A program made the position numbers and the translations under genes. 64,000 nucleotides of DNA from positions 128,755 to 192,754 of the forward strand of contig NZ_BSFI01000007.1 in the NCBI RefSeq assembly GCF_027922265.1, read 5' to 3'. Position 1 is the first letter of the stretch; each line of letters opens with the position of its first letter. Source of the DNA: Hansschlegelia plantiphila (GTDB lineage: Bacteria; Pseudomonadota; Alphaproteobacteria; Rhizobiales; Methylopilaceae). Under the pieces are notes generated by a model that was not told where the DNA came from, did not search any database, and was given only the letters and a program-made list of their open reading frames with translations. This document shows positions 27,471 to 36,678 of this stretch, piece by piece.

Positions 27471-28790
27471 TCAGCCCGGTTTGTGCTGCGAGGCGCCGGC
27501 GCTGTCAACGAGCACGATGCGCAGATCGTTGACGTTCGTGCAGGTCGGTCCGGTCTTCAGCACGTCGCCGGTCTCCTCGAAGAACCCCGTGCTGTCGTTG
27601 TTGGCGAGGAACGTGGCGGCGTCGAGGCCTTTGGCGCGCGCGCGCTCGCTCGTGCCCGGATCGACGACGGCGCCGGCGGGGTCCTCGGGCGAGCCGCCGC
27701 CGCCGTCCGCGCCGTCGGTGTCGCCTGCGAGCGCCGCCCAGTTCTCGAAGCCCGCGAGGTCGCGCACCAGCGCCAGCGCGTATTCCTGATTCGGGCCGCC
27801 GCGGCCGCCTTCGCCGACAATCGTGACGGTCAGCTCTCCGCCCGAGATCAGCGCGACGGGCCTTGCGACCGCCCCCAGCCCGCGAGCGATGCCTGCGTGC
27901 TCCGCCGCGACGTCGCGCGCCTCGCCTTCGAGGTCGGCGCCCACGACATGGACCTCGACGCCTGCGTCCTCCAGCGTCTTGATCGCGGCCGCCAGCGCGT
28001 CGGCGGGTCGCGAGACCACGGTGAAGCTGGTGTTCGCGAACGCCTCGTCGCCGGGCTTCGGGCTCTCGTTGGCGGGATCGCTCAGCGCCTTCGCGACGTC
28101 GGCGTGCGGCGTCACCTTATACCGCTCGAGCGCCGCGCGGGCGTCCGCGAGCGTCGACGGATCGGGCACGGTCGGACCCGACGCGATGACCGAGGGGTCG
28201 TCGCGCGGCACGTCGGAGATCGCAAGCGCGACCACGCGGGCGGGGTAGGCGGCGCGGGCCAGCCTGCCGCCCTTGATCTTCGACAGGTGCTTGCGGACCG
28301 TGTTGATGGCGTCGATCGGCGCTCCGGAGCGCAGCAGCGCCTTGGTCGTCGCCTGCTTGACCGAGAGGTCGAGGCCGTCCGCAGGCGACACCCAGTTCGC
28401 CGAGCCGCCGCCGGTGATGAGGGCGACCACGAGGTCGTCGGGGCCGGCTTCTTCGGCGAGCCTCAGGCTGTCGGCCGCGCCCTTGAGGCCTGCGGCGTCC
28501 GGCACAGGGTGGCCCGCTTCGATCACGGTGACGAACTCGGTCGGCCGGCTGTGGCCGTGGCGGGTGACGGCGAGGCCGGTCAGCCGGTCGGGGCCCAGGC
28601 CGTATGTCTCGCGGTAGAACTTCTCCGCCACCTCCGCGCAGGCGCCCGCGCCCTTGCCGGCGGCGAGCACGATGACCCGGCCCTTCGGCGGGGCGGGCAG
28701 GTGAGGCGGGATGCAGATCGCCGGATGCGCCGCGGCGACCCCTGCGTCGAACGCCCGGCGGAGGAGCGTGCGGCGTTCTTCGGGGCTCAT
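27471..28790 (-). CDS. Glycerate 2-kinase (MOFRL family)
   Basis: Phosphorylates D-glycerate to 2-phosphoglycerate. 439 residues of the GckA/TtuD family: VIVLAAGKGAGACAEVAEKF near the start, GHPVPDAAG, LITGGGSANWVSPADG and INTVRKHLSKIKGG, with the MOFRL end domain GGRGGPNQEYALALV and LAGDTDGADGGGG. Older annotations call this hydroxypyruvate reductase (TtuD); the domain content supports the kinase. It precedes DUF1036 and pyk, giving a route from glycerate toward pyruvate once enolase acts. In methylotrophs the same step closes the serine cycle. Confidence 0.93.
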   Translation of the reverse strand: MSPEERRTLLRRAFDAGVAAAHPAICIPPHLPAPPKGRVIVLAAGKGAGACAEVAEKFYRETYGLGPDRLTGLAVTRHGHSRPTEFVTVIEAGHPVPDAAGLKGAADSLRLAEEAGPDDLVVALITGGGSANWVSPADGLDLSVKQATTKALLRSGAPIDAINTVRKHLSKIKGGRLARAAYPARVVALAISDVPRDDPSVIASGPTVPDPSTLADARAALERYKVTPHADVAKALSDPANESPKPGDEAFANTSFTVVSRPADALAAAIKTLEDAGVEVHVVGADLEGEARDVAAEHAGIARGLGAVARPVALISGGELTVTIVGEGGRGGPNQEYALALVRDLAGFENWAALAGDTDGADGGGGSPEDPAGAVVDPGTSERARAKGLDAATFLANNDSTGFFEETGDVLKTGPTCTNVNDLRIVLVDSAGASQHKPG

Positions 28791-28899
28791 GGGCGCTGCT
28801 CCAGGAAGAGGTCAGGCGCGCCGGAAAGGCGCAGGGTGGGGCCAAGGGCGGCCCTTCCTATGGCATCAACGGGCCGGCGTCACTATTGTGCGGAAGGCC

Positions 28900-29721
28900 A
28901 TGACCCGCGACGCATTTTCGCCCACGACCAAAGACGGAGGCGCGCCCTTTGAGATGGTCGAGGGCCGCGGCCGGCTGCTGCTGCTCTGCGACCACGCCTC
29001 GAACCGCGTGCCCGAAGACCTCGGAAGCCTCGGCCTGCCGGCGGCGCAGTTCGAGCGGCACATAGCCTACGACATCGGCATGCGCGGCGTGACGCTCGCG
29101 CTCGCGCGGATGCTCGGCGCGCCGGCCGTGCTCTCGCGATTCTCCCGGCTTGTGATCGACCCCAACCGCGGGCCGGACGATCCGACGCTGCTGATGCGGC
29201 TTTCCGACGGGGCGATCGTGCCTGGCAACGCCAAGGCCGACGCCGCCGAGATCGAACGCCGCACGGCGCTGTTCCACCGCCCCTACCACGATGCGGTGTC
29301 GACCGCGCTCGACGCCATCGTCGAGCGCGGCGAGACGCCGGTCATCGTGTCGATGCACAGCTTCACGCCCGCCTGGAAGGGCGTTCCCCGGCCGTGGCAT
29401 GTCGGTCTGCTGTGGGACGTCGACGATCGGCTGGCGACGCCTCTGCTCGCCTCTCTGACGGACGAAGGCGACATCGTGGTCGGCGACAACGAGCCCTATG
29501 ACGGCGCTCTGGTGGGCGACACCATGCACCGCCACGGCACCGGCCGGGGCTTCCCGCACGTGCTCGTCGAGATCCGCCAGGATCTGGTCGCGGACGTCGA
29601 GGGTCAGGAGGCCTGGGCGCGCCGATTCGCGCGGCTGCTCCCGCCGCTTCTCGACCGGCCCGAGATGAGCCGCATCGTCCATTACGGCTCGCGCGCCGAG
29701 ATCAGGAGACCGCAGCAATGA
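28900..29721 (+). CDS. N-formylglutamate amidohydrolase family protein
   Basis: 273 residues from ATG 28900; GTG 28888 in the same frame is an alternative. Family features: LLLCDHASNRVP near residue 29, IAYDIGMRGVTLALAR, SRLVIDPNR, SMHSFTPAWKG and a C-terminal HVLVEIRQDLV. The family deformylates N-formylglutamate at the end of histidine degradation, but many Rhizobiales homologues lie outside hut operons, as here, so the substrate is uncertain. It is coupled by four bases to the DUF1244 gene. Confidence 0.9.
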   Translation: MTRDAFSPTTKDGGAPFEMVEGRGRLLLLCDHASNRVPEDLGSLGLPAAQFERHIAYDIGMRGVTLALARMLGAPAVLSRFSRLVIDPNRGPDDPTLLMRLSDGAIVPGNAKADAAEIERRTALFHRPYHDAVSTALDAIVERGETPVIVSMHSFTPAWKGVPRPWHVGLLWDVDDRLATPLLASLTDEGDIVVGDNEPYDGALVGDTMHRHGTGRGFPHVLVEIRQDLVADVEGQEAWARRFARLLPPLLDRPEMSRIVHYGSRAEIRRPQQ

Positions 29722-30032
29722 CCGAACTGCCGGGCGTCGACGACCAGACCCGCGACGCGCTGGAGGCCGAGGTGTTCCGCCGGCTCGTCCAGCACCTGCG
29801 CGACCGACCGGACGTGCAGAACATCGACCTGATGAACCTCGCCGACTTCTGCCGGAACTGCCTGTCGAACTGGCTGAAGGACGCCGCCGACGCGCGCGGG
29901 CTGCCGCTCACCAAGGAGCAGTCGCGCGAGGCGGTCTACGGCATGCCCTACGAGGAGTGGAAGGCGCGCCACCAGAAGGACGCCTCGCCCGAGCAGCAGG
30001 CGGCGTTCGCCGCGGCTCAGGCGAAGCACTGA
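29718..30032 (+). CDS. DUF1244 family protein
   Basis: 104 residues, all helical, with the conserved core FRRLVQHLRDRPDVQNIDLM and the two-cysteine motif NLADFCRNCLSNW, then YGMPYEEWKARHQ. Structures of the family show a small helical fold; the function is unknown. The start overlaps the preceding amidohydrolase gene by four bases. This protein is widespread in alpha- and gammaproteobacteria. Confidence 0.93.
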   Translation: MTELPGVDDQTRDALEAEVFRRLVQHLRDRPDVQNIDLMNLADFCRNCLSNWLKDAADARGLPLTKEQSREAVYGMPYEEWKARHQKDASPEQQAAFAAAQAKH

Positions 30033-30049
30033 GCTTTTTCGGCGAGTAG

Positions 30050-30136
30050 AGAACCCCTCGCTCGGAGGGCTGGCTTCCTCCGACATCGCCCCGTCGGAGA
30101 GAAGTCGTGAGCGAAGCGAGTGGGTGAGGGGGCGTC
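30050..30136. repeat. Intergenic palindromic repeat (REP-like)
   Basis: Within the 251-base gap before gapR. It contains a perfect CTCCGAC-N8-GTCGGAG hairpin (30078-30099) and the segment GTGAGCGAAGCGAGTGGGTG, which has the AGCGAAGCGAGTGGG motif I associate with dispersed intergenic repeats in rhizobial genomes. The rest of the gap (30137-30283) must hold the gapR promoter, but I see no confident -35/-10 pair. Confidence 0.55.
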
Positions 30137-30283
30137 GCGCCGAAGATTGCTCCATCCGGGCATTTCGACGTGGACTGCGAGGACAACCTCGGTCCGCGCC
30201 TTGACGCGGCGGCGCTGGTCTGCGACCCCGACCGCCTCACGAGCCCGCTTTTGCCTACCTCGACACTTGGTCAGGATCCGACG

Positions 30284-30556
30284 ATGAACGCACGCCCCGA
30301 TCCGAACGCCGACATCGCCTCCACGGGCGTGGCCGGCGAAGAGCTGAAGCAGTTCATCGAGCGCATCGAGCGTCTCGAGGAGGAGAAGGCCGGCATTGCG
30401 GACGACATCAAGGAGGTGTTCGGCGAGCTCAAGGGCCGCGGCTTCGACACCAAGATCGTCCGCAAGATCGTCGCCCTCCGCAAGCAGGACGCCAACGAGC
30501 GCCAGGAGCAGGAGGCGATCCTCGAGCTTTATATGCAGGCTCTGGGAATGCAGTGA
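30284..30556 (+). CDS. gapR: DUF2312 family nucleoid-associated protein GapR
   Basis: 90 residues from ATG 30284. Core: [29 protein letters not shown], then [16 protein letters not shown] and [17 protein letters not shown], all coiled-coil helices. In Caulobacter this protein binds overtwisted, AT-rich DNA ahead of replication forks and influences cell-cycle regulation. It stands alone with its own terminator. ctrA and ccrM are also in this window. Confidence 0.93.
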   Translation: MNARPDPNADIASTGVAGEELKQFIERIERLEEEKAGIADDIKEVFGELKGRGFDTKIVRKIVALRKQDANERQEQEAILELYMQALGMQ

Positions 30557-30646
30557 GGGGCCTGACCCCGAACCGAGCCTGATTGGCTCGGTCGCCTCCC
30601 GTGTCCGGCCTCGGCTGGAGCCCCAGAGCCAGACGCCCGAGAAACG

Positions 30647-30676
30647 AAAAAGCCCCGGTCCGAGCCGGGGCTTTTT
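30647..30676. terminator. Bidirectional rho-independent terminator
   Basis: AAAAAGCCCCGG-N6-CCGGGGCTTTTT hairpin: a perfect stem flanked by A and T runs on both sides. It ends gapR on the plus strand and the DUF882 gene on the minus strand. Confidence 0.92.
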
Positions 30677-30697
30677 GCATCTGTGTTCCGCTGAGCG

Positions 30698-32629
30698 TCA
30701 GCCGTGGGAAGACGCCGACGCGTAGGCCGCGGCCGGCATGAAGGACTGCGTCCGCAGCAGCATGACCGAGGAGCCCGAGAAGCGGTCGGTGCGGGCGCCG
30801 TGGGTGGGGTCGCCGTTGAAGCCGCCGACGAGCGCCGCGTTCGGGGCGACCATCAGCGAGGCGACATGGAACTGGTCGGGATGGACCATCACCGCCTGGC
30901 GGGCGGCCGGCACCGGGCTTGCGGCGGCGCGGAGCGTCGTCGTGTCCATACGGGCCGTCACCATGCCCTCGGGCGCCGAGAGCGTCGCCCGACGCTTCTG
31001 CGGCGCGGCGGCGGCGGCGTAGACCGCAGCCGGCGTCGCATAAGGCGACAGGACGCGGACGTTCGGGTCGGTCGGCGCGGTCGCCGAGACGCGCGTCTGC
31101 GGCGCTACGGCGGGACGGGTCGACGCCGGCGAGGTCGACGGCAGCTCGATCTGCGGATCCGCGTAGGCCATTCTCATCTCGCCGGCCGACGCGCTCTTCT
31201 TGGAGGTGAAGGCGTCCGGCAGGCGCGGGAAGGTCCCGGCCTCGGCCTGATAGGCGCTGGCGACCTGCGGATCGATCTTGCGCAGCCTGGAGGACGAGCC
31301 CTCGGCGCTCGAGGGCGCCGGCAGCGCGGCGAGGACCGCGACGGCGCTTTCCGTCGGCCGCGGCCGCGGCGTGGGAACGTTGGAGGCGGCGGCGAGGCCG
31401 GCGCTGGTCGGATTCTGGCCGACCGGCTGAGCTCCGGCCTGCCAGACCATGTCGGGGCCGGCGTCCGCGGCCGGCGGAGTCTCGATCGAGGCGAGCTCGT
31501 AGGCCGGCGCGGACGGCGGCAGCGGCACAGGCTTGGCCGCGACCACGGCCGGCGCGACCGGCGGCAGCGGGATGTTGGCGGCGGCGACCTGCATCGGCGC
31601 CTCGACGGCGGCGCGGGCGGGGCCCACGGGCGGCAGCGGGATCGACGCCGCGGCGACCGCGACCTCGGCCGGAGCGCTGCGAATCATGTCGGACGGACGC
31701 GCCATCGGCACCGGAACGCGAATCGTCGCGACCTTGGTGGCGGGGATCGCGGCGGTCGATTCCTCGTCGTCGCCGCCACGAGACGGGGCGGAGGAGGCTG
31801 CGGCGCGGGCGGGGGCCGCGGAGGCCACCACGGTCTCGGCGTCGTCGCCCTCGTCGCCGCCGCCGAAGAGACGTGCGAAGAAGCCCTTGCCGGTGCTGCG
31901 CGAGGCGTAGGCGTCCTGGACCGAGACGGAGCCGCGCGCCTTCAGCTCGGCCATCGCCACCTGGTAGCCGGGCAGCGGCTTGCCGTCGGCCGGCACATGG
32001 ACGGTCTTGCCGTCCGGGAACAGTTTGACGAGCTGGGTGCGCGTCATCCGCGGCCAGGCTCGGACGTTGCCGGCGTCGAGATGCACGAAGGGACGGCCGG
32101 AGGTCGGATAGAAGCCGACGCCGCCGCGCTGCAGCCGCATCCCGGCCTCGCGCACCGCCGATACCGGCACGCCGGTGATGTAGAAGTCCATCGCGCGGCC
32201 GAGCATGTGCTGGCTGAACTTCGCGACGCCCTGGGAATGCGAGCGGAGATAGGCGTTCGTCTCGGGGGAGCGATAGGACGAGACGATGTTGATCATCCCG
32301 CCGCGGCCGACCTGACGGTGGACCTCCCAGACGATGTCGAACAGCCGCGGCTCCATCCGCGTCTGCTTGTCGTTGCGCCAGTCGCGCAGGAAATAGCTGA
32401 GTTGTTTCAGACCTTCGGCGTCGTAACGGCCGTCACGCTTGAAGGTGATGGTCGTCGTGTCGCCGCGGTGCGTGTGGTACAGCGTCAGGCTGCGGGTGTC
32501 GCCGTTCGCCTGAGCGTTCTCGGTGGCCTCGGAACCCACGAAGACTGCGAGGGTTCCCAGGAGGACTGCCCCAGCGCGGCGAGAGAAGAAACGCGCGGCG
32601 GGACGTCGTGACGAGCGGGTTTCGAACAA
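30698..32629 (-). CDS. DUF882/M15-type peptidoglycan peptidase with long Pro/Ala-rich tail
   Basis: 643 residues. After a signal anchor (about 1-42) comes the DUF882 domain, related to M15 D-Ala-metallopeptidases: LTLYHTHRGDTTTITF, YDAEGLKQLSYFLRDWR, SSYRSPETNAYLR, HMLGRAMDFYI and PFVHLDAGN, with the His and Asp ligands expected for zinc. From about residue 245 the protein is low-complexity and rich in Ala, Pro and Val, with repeated IPLPPV-type units (about residues 325-375). The domain suggests peptidoglycan editing in the periplasm. TTG 32629 is the only usable start I see, which makes the N-terminus tentative. The 246 bases upstream to ldt hold no supported gene. Confidence 0.85.
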   Translation of the reverse strand: MFETRSSRRPAARFFSRRAGAVLLGTLAVFVGSEATENAQANGDTRSLTLYHTHRGDTTTITFKRDGRYDAEGLKQLSYFLRDWRNDKQTRMEPRLFDIVWEVHRQVGRGGMINIVSSYRSPETNAYLRSHSQGVAKFSQHMLGRAMDFYITGVPVSAVREAGMRLQRGGVGFYPTSGRPFVHLDAGNVRAWPRMTRTQLVKLFPDGKTVHVPADGKPLPGYQVAMAELKARGSVSVQDAYASRSTGKGFFARLFGGGDEGDDAETVVASAAPARAAASSAPSRGGDDEESTAAIPATKVATIRVPVPMARPSDMIRSAPAEVAVAAASIPLPPVGPARAAVEAPMQVAAANIPLPPVAPAVVAAKPVPLPPSAPAYELASIETPPAADAGPDMVWQAGAQPVGQNPTSAGLAAASNVPTPRPRPTESAVAVLAALPAPSSAEGSSSRLRKIDPQVASAYQAEAGTFPRLPDAFTSKKSASAGEMRMAYADPQIELPSTSPASTRPAVAPQTRVSATAPTDPNVRVLSPYATPAAVYAAAAAPQKRRATLSAPEGMVTARMDTTTLRAAASPVPAARQAVMVHPDQFHVASLMVAPNAALVGGFNGDPTHGARTDRFSGSSVMLLRTQSFMPAAAYASASSHG

Positions 32630-32875
32630 TGATCCGTCCTGACGCTTAGAAGACCACCGGCCTCCGTCGCCGCGTGAGCGCGACGACTTGACGATTGATC
32701 AACAAAGTCTCAGCGAGGGTGGTTAACATGCGGTGACTAACCGCGAAGAAACAACCCCCGATCCCCCGAACCGTGACTTGGTAGCCGTGGGAGACGGAAA
32801 ACGCCAGCGCGAAATTGTCGTGTTGAGGCAAAAAGGCGATAGCGTTCTTTTTATCGCCGCAATTGCTCCAGGGCC

Positions 32876-34858
32876 TCAATAGCGGGAATCACCGAAGATC
32901 CGCGCCAGCCAGTTGGCCGGGCCGGGCCGTTGCTGCACCGGGGGAGGCGGCGCCGCGGTCGCCGTCTGGGCGCCGGGGGCCGGCTTCGGGCGGGGCTTCG
33001 CCGCGATGCGCGGCAACGCCTCGACGGGGATCGGAGGCAGCGGTTCGCCGCGGAGCGCCGCGTTCAGCCGTCCGTCGATGCCGTAGAGGTCGTTGCGCGC
33101 CTGCAGCTTGCCGCCGTCGTCGACCCATCCCGTGAAATAGGTGAGATAAACCGGAATCGTCGTCGAGAGCGGAACGCCCCGCTCCTTGCCGCCGATCATC
33201 GTCTTCAGCTTGTCGCCGCTCCAGCCCTGGTCGCCCGACAGCGCGTCGGCGAATTCAAGCGGCTTGTCGACGCGGACGCAGCCATGGCTCATCGCGCGGT
33301 CCGACCTCGCGAACAGGCTGCGCGACGGGGTGTCGTGCAGGTAGACCGCGTGGCTGTTCGGGAACAGGAACTTGATATGACCGAGCGCGTTGCGCTCGCC
33401 CGGCGCCTGGCGGATCCGCATCTTGCCGGCGCGCACGCTCTCCCAGTCGATCGAGCCTGCGTCCACGACCTTGCCGCGGCTGTCGACGACTTCGAAGCCG
33501 CGCAGCGAGCCCTGGCTGAGCTCCTTGATCGCGATCGAGACAGGCACGTTCCAGTAGGGGTTCACGACGATCTGGTTGATCGCGCTCGACAGCAGCGGCG
33601 TCTGGTTGCTCGCCTTGCCGATGATGACGCGGGTGTCGTAGGTCGAACGCCCGTCCTGCATCACGTGGAGCTCGAAGGCCGGCAGGTCGACGAACACATA
33701 TTTCGCGCCGAGCTCGCGCGGCATCCAGCGCCAGCGCTCCATGTTCGCGACGATCAGCGTGGTGTCGTCCTGCGGACGGGCGTTGGCGTTCAGCGCGCGC
33801 ACCGTCTGGCGATTGACGAGGCCCGAGGCGCCGATCTTGGCGCCTTTCTGGAAGGCGATGACGGCGTCGGCGAGCTCGGTGTCGTAATAGAAGTCGTCCT
33901 CGCCGCCGGTGAGGCCGAGCCGGGTTCTCAGCGTGGGAACGCGCGGATCCTCGTCGCCGGGCTGCAGCAGCTTGCCGAAGCCGATCTGCGGATGCTCGAC
34001 GCGGTCGCCGCGTGAGGCGCGCGCCTCGACCAGCAGCTTGCGCAGCGCCTGGAACTGGGGGTGCTGCGGGTTGAAGCCGTCGAGCGTCGCGGCGACGTCG
34101 TTCGCGCCGTCGAGCGAGGCGAGCGCGGCGGTCGCGTCGAAGGCGTCGGGGCGCGAGGAGATCGAGGGGCTGACGGAGCCCGGCGCGACGCGTCCGCCCC
34201 ACGCCTCGCGGGCGTAAGCCAGGGCTGCGGCGGAGAGCTGGATCTCGGCGCGCGCGGCGCCGGCTGCGTCCTCGGGGTTCGAGGGGACGTCGGGAAGCCT
34301 GAAGCGGCCGGCGTCCAGTCCGTCGTCCGCGGCGGCGGCGATCCGCGCCTTGGCGGCCTCGGCCTTCGGGGTGAAGCGGCCGTCGGCGACCCACAGCGGC
34401 GCGCCCTGGCGCGCGACGTAGAAGGCCTGCAGCGTCGCGCGGTCGGCGGGCGACAGCTTGAGACCGCTGGCGGCGCCCGGCGCGGCGAACAGATCGGCGA
34501 TCGCGGCCGGAACCGGCCCCGCGGCCTTCATGGCGTCGATCGGGGCGGCCTCGGCCGAGCCGGGCGCCGGCGCAGGCGCCTGCTGGGCCGCAGGCGCGGC
34601 CGGTTCTGTCGTCGGCGGGGTCTCGGCGTCGATCGAGCCGGTCGCGTCCCGTCCGCCCGGCGATATGTTGAAGTCGCGGTCGCCGACCTGCGGCAGCGCG
34701 ATGTCGGGGACGGGAATCGCGGTCTCGGCTTCGCCGGACGCGGCGCGGCCCGCGCCGCCGGCCGCGGCCGCCAGCGCGACCCCGAGCACGATTGCGGACG
34801 CCGAGCGGCGGAGCCCTGCGCGCCGGCTCAGCGGGCGCGCCATCGCAATGTTCGACAT
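32876..34858 (-). CDS. L,D-transpeptidase, YcbB/LdtD type, with peptidoglycan-binding domain
   Basis: Makes 3-3 cross-links or attaches proteins to peptidoglycan. 660 residues from ATG 34858: N-terminal signal sequence (about 17-40), a Pro/Ala-rich linker, a YcbB scaffold region, a peptidoglycan-binding helical segment (LADAVIAFQKGAKIGASGLV) and the YkuD catalytic domain. The nucleophile motif is SHGCVRVDKP, near residue 522. The downstream neighbour is the DUF882 peptidase; together they look like a peptidoglycan-remodelling pair. Confidence 0.93.
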   Translation of the reverse strand: MSNIAMARPLSRRAGLRRSASAIVLGVALAAAAGGAGRAASGEAETAIPVPDIALPQVGDRDFNISPGGRDATGSIDAETPPTTEPAAPAAQQAPAPAPGSAEAAPIDAMKAAGPVPAAIADLFAAPGAASGLKLSPADRATLQAFYVARQGAPLWVADGRFTPKAEAAKARIAAAADDGLDAGRFRLPDVPSNPEDAAGAARAEIQLSAAALAYAREAWGGRVAPGSVSPSISSRPDAFDATAALASLDGANDVAATLDGFNPQHPQFQALRKLLVEARASRGDRVEHPQIGFGKLLQPGDEDPRVPTLRTRLGLTGGEDDFYYDTELADAVIAFQKGAKIGASGLVNRQTVRALNANARPQDDTTLIVANMERWRWMPRELGAKYVFVDLPAFELHVMQDGRSTYDTRVIIGKASNQTPLLSSAINQIVVNPYWNVPVSIAIKELSQGSLRGFEVVDSRGKVVDAGSIDWESVRAGKMRIRQAPGERNALGHIKFLFPNSHAVYLHDTPSRSLFARSDRAMSHGCVRVDKPLEFADALSGDQGWSGDKLKTMIGGKERGVPLSTTIPVYLTYFTGWVDDGGKLQARNDLYGIDGRLNAALRGEPLPPIPVEALPRIAAKPRPKPAPGAQTATAAPPPPVQQRPGPANWLARIFGDSRY

Positions 34859-34937
34859 GGGCTCCAGTCCCTCTTCCAGCGTATGACGATGTGGCCGGCG
34901 GCCGCGCGATTCAACTACGGCGCCGAACACGATTCAT

Positions 34938-36428
34938 TTATGCGACGGCTTCGTCAGGCTTCGTGTCTCTGCCGCCACATTCCTCATCGAGACCGAGTTC
35001 TTTCAGGCGGCGGTAGAGCGTCGACCGGCCGATGCCGAGTCGCCGCGCGACCTCCGTCATCTGCCCGCCGAGATGGCGTATGGCGTAGCGGATCGCGTCC
35101 GCCTCGAGCTGCTCGAGCGGGCGGATCTGGCCGTCGCTCGCGAACAGCGGCAGCGCCGGCACGTCGAGCCGCCGCTCAAGCTCGGGCTCTTCGAGATCGC
35201 GGGCGAGCGAGGGCAGGGGCTCGTCCTCGAAAGCGTCGGGCTCCTCGCCCATCAGCGCTGCGATATGCGGGAAATCGGCGGGCCGTAGCTCCGGCCGCTC
35301 GGCGAGCACCACGGCGCGGAACACGGCGTTTTCGAGCTGACGGACGTTGCCCGGCCAGTCGAAGCGCTCGAGCAGCGCGATCGCAGCCGGCGAAAGGCCT
35401 GTGACGGTGCGCCTCTCCTCCGCGGCGAAGCGGGTCAGGAAGCGGCGTGCAAGGTCGTTGACGTCGGCGCGGCGGGCGCGCAGCGGGGGCACCTTCACCG
35501 GAAAGACGCTCAGCCGATAGTACAGGTCCTCGCGGAAGGCTCCCTCGCGCACGCGCTGGAACAGGTCGCGGTTGGTGGCGGAGATGATGCGCAGGTCGAC
35601 GCGAACGGGCCGCTTGGCGCCGACCGGATCGACTTCGCCCTCCTGCAGCGCCCGCAGCAGCTTCACCTGCGTGTCCTGGGGCAGTTCGCCGACCTCGTCG
35701 AGGAACAGCGTGCCGCCGTCGGCCTCCACGAATTTGCCGACATGGCGGTCGGTCGCGCCGGTGAAGGCGCCGCGCTCGTGCCCGAACAGGATGGACTCGA
35801 CGAGGTTCTGCGGGATCGCCCCGCAATTGACGGTCACGAACGGCTTGCCGCCGCGCTCGCCGGAGCCCGCGATGGCGCGGGCGAACAGCTCCTTGCCCAC
35901 GCCCGATTCGCCCTCGATCAGCACGGGGATGTTGGAGCCGGCGGCGCGCTCGCCCAATCGCACCGCCTCCGCCATCGCCGGCGCGCGGGTCGGCATGTCG
36001 CGGAAGGACAGGGTGCCCGCCTCGCGGCGGCCGATGCGGCGGATCTCGCCCTGCAGCGCATCCGTGCGCAGCGCGTTGCGGATCGAGACCTGCAGCCGCT
36101 CCGGTCCGACCGGCTTCACCACGAAGTCTGCGGCGCCCGCGCGCATCGCGCCGATCACGGCCTCGATGGAGCCGTTTGCGGTCTGCACGATGACGGGGGT
36201 TTCAAGGTTCAGCTCGCGCATCCGGGCGAGCACGCCGAGCCCGCCGAGCTCCGGCATCACGAGATCGAGGAACACGAGATCGTAGGCCGCGTCCGGCGCG
36301 GTCAGCGCCTCGATCGCGCCGACGCCGTCCTCGGCGGTGCGCGCCTCGTAGCCGAACCGGCGCAGCTGCGACTCGAGCAGGCGCCGTTGCACCGGATCGT
36401 CGTCGACGATGAGGATAACGGCGCTCAT
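34938..36428 (-). CDS. Sigma-54-dependent response regulator, NtrC family
   Basis: 496 residues. Receiver domain (1-120) with the acid pair D10/D11 and acceptor D55 in [12 protein letters not shown]+ domain (about 145-385) with Walker A GESGVGKE, the sigma-54 contact loop GAFTGA, Walker [12 protein letters not shown] and the second motif ISATNRD; Fis-type helix-turn-helix at the end ([20 protein letters not shown]). No sensor kinase gene is adjacent, so its partner is elsewhere. It is divergent from the M3 peptidase gene and upstream of ldt on the same strand with a 79-base gap. Confidence 0.95.
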   Translation of the reverse strand: MSAVILIVDDDPVQRRLLESQLRRFGYEARTAEDGVGAIEALTAPDAAYDLVFLDLVMPELGGLGVLARMRELNLETPVIVQTANGSIEAVIGAMRAGAADFVVKPVGPERLQVSIRNALRTDALQGEIRRIGRREAGTLSFRDMPTRAPAMAEAVRLGERAAGSNIPVLIEGESGVGKELFARAIAGSGERGGKPFVTVNCGAIPQNLVESILFGHERGAFTGATDRHVGKFVEADGGTLFLDEVGELPQDTQVKLLRALQEGEVDPVGAKRPVRVDLRIISATNRDLFQRVREGAFREDLYYRLSVFPVKVPPLRARRADVNDLARRFLTRFAAEERRTVTGLSPAAIALLERFDWPGNVRQLENAVFRAVVLAERPELRPADFPHIAALMGEEPDAFEDEPLPSLARDLEEPELERRLDVPALPLFASDGQIRPLEQLEADAIRYAIRHLGGQMTEVARRLGIGRSTLYRRLKELGLDEECGGRDTKPDEAVA

Positions 36429-36678
36429 TCGGGACTTTCACTGGAGGCGCTGAACTCGGCCACCATCGCCCCGACACGGTAAACGGCGGTTTAAGTCGCC
36501 CGCGCATTTCCGCAGGGCTCCGTTGCAAGCCGCGTCGTCGCGGGGCGGCGTCCTCGGCCCTCTTCTCGCCAGGACGTTCAGCCCCGCTGTTGAACCTCCG
36601 GTGCGGCCTTGCGATAGGTTGGCGGCTGACCATCTCCGGTGGCGCAACCCCGCCGCCAAACAAGAAGAGCACGCCCCG

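Noticed and set aside
32646-32879. 77-codon minus frame between ldt and the DUF882 gene
   Set aside because: It overlaps the end of ldt, has no convincing ribosome binding site and no recognisable motif. The region is better read as the control region of the DUF882 gene.
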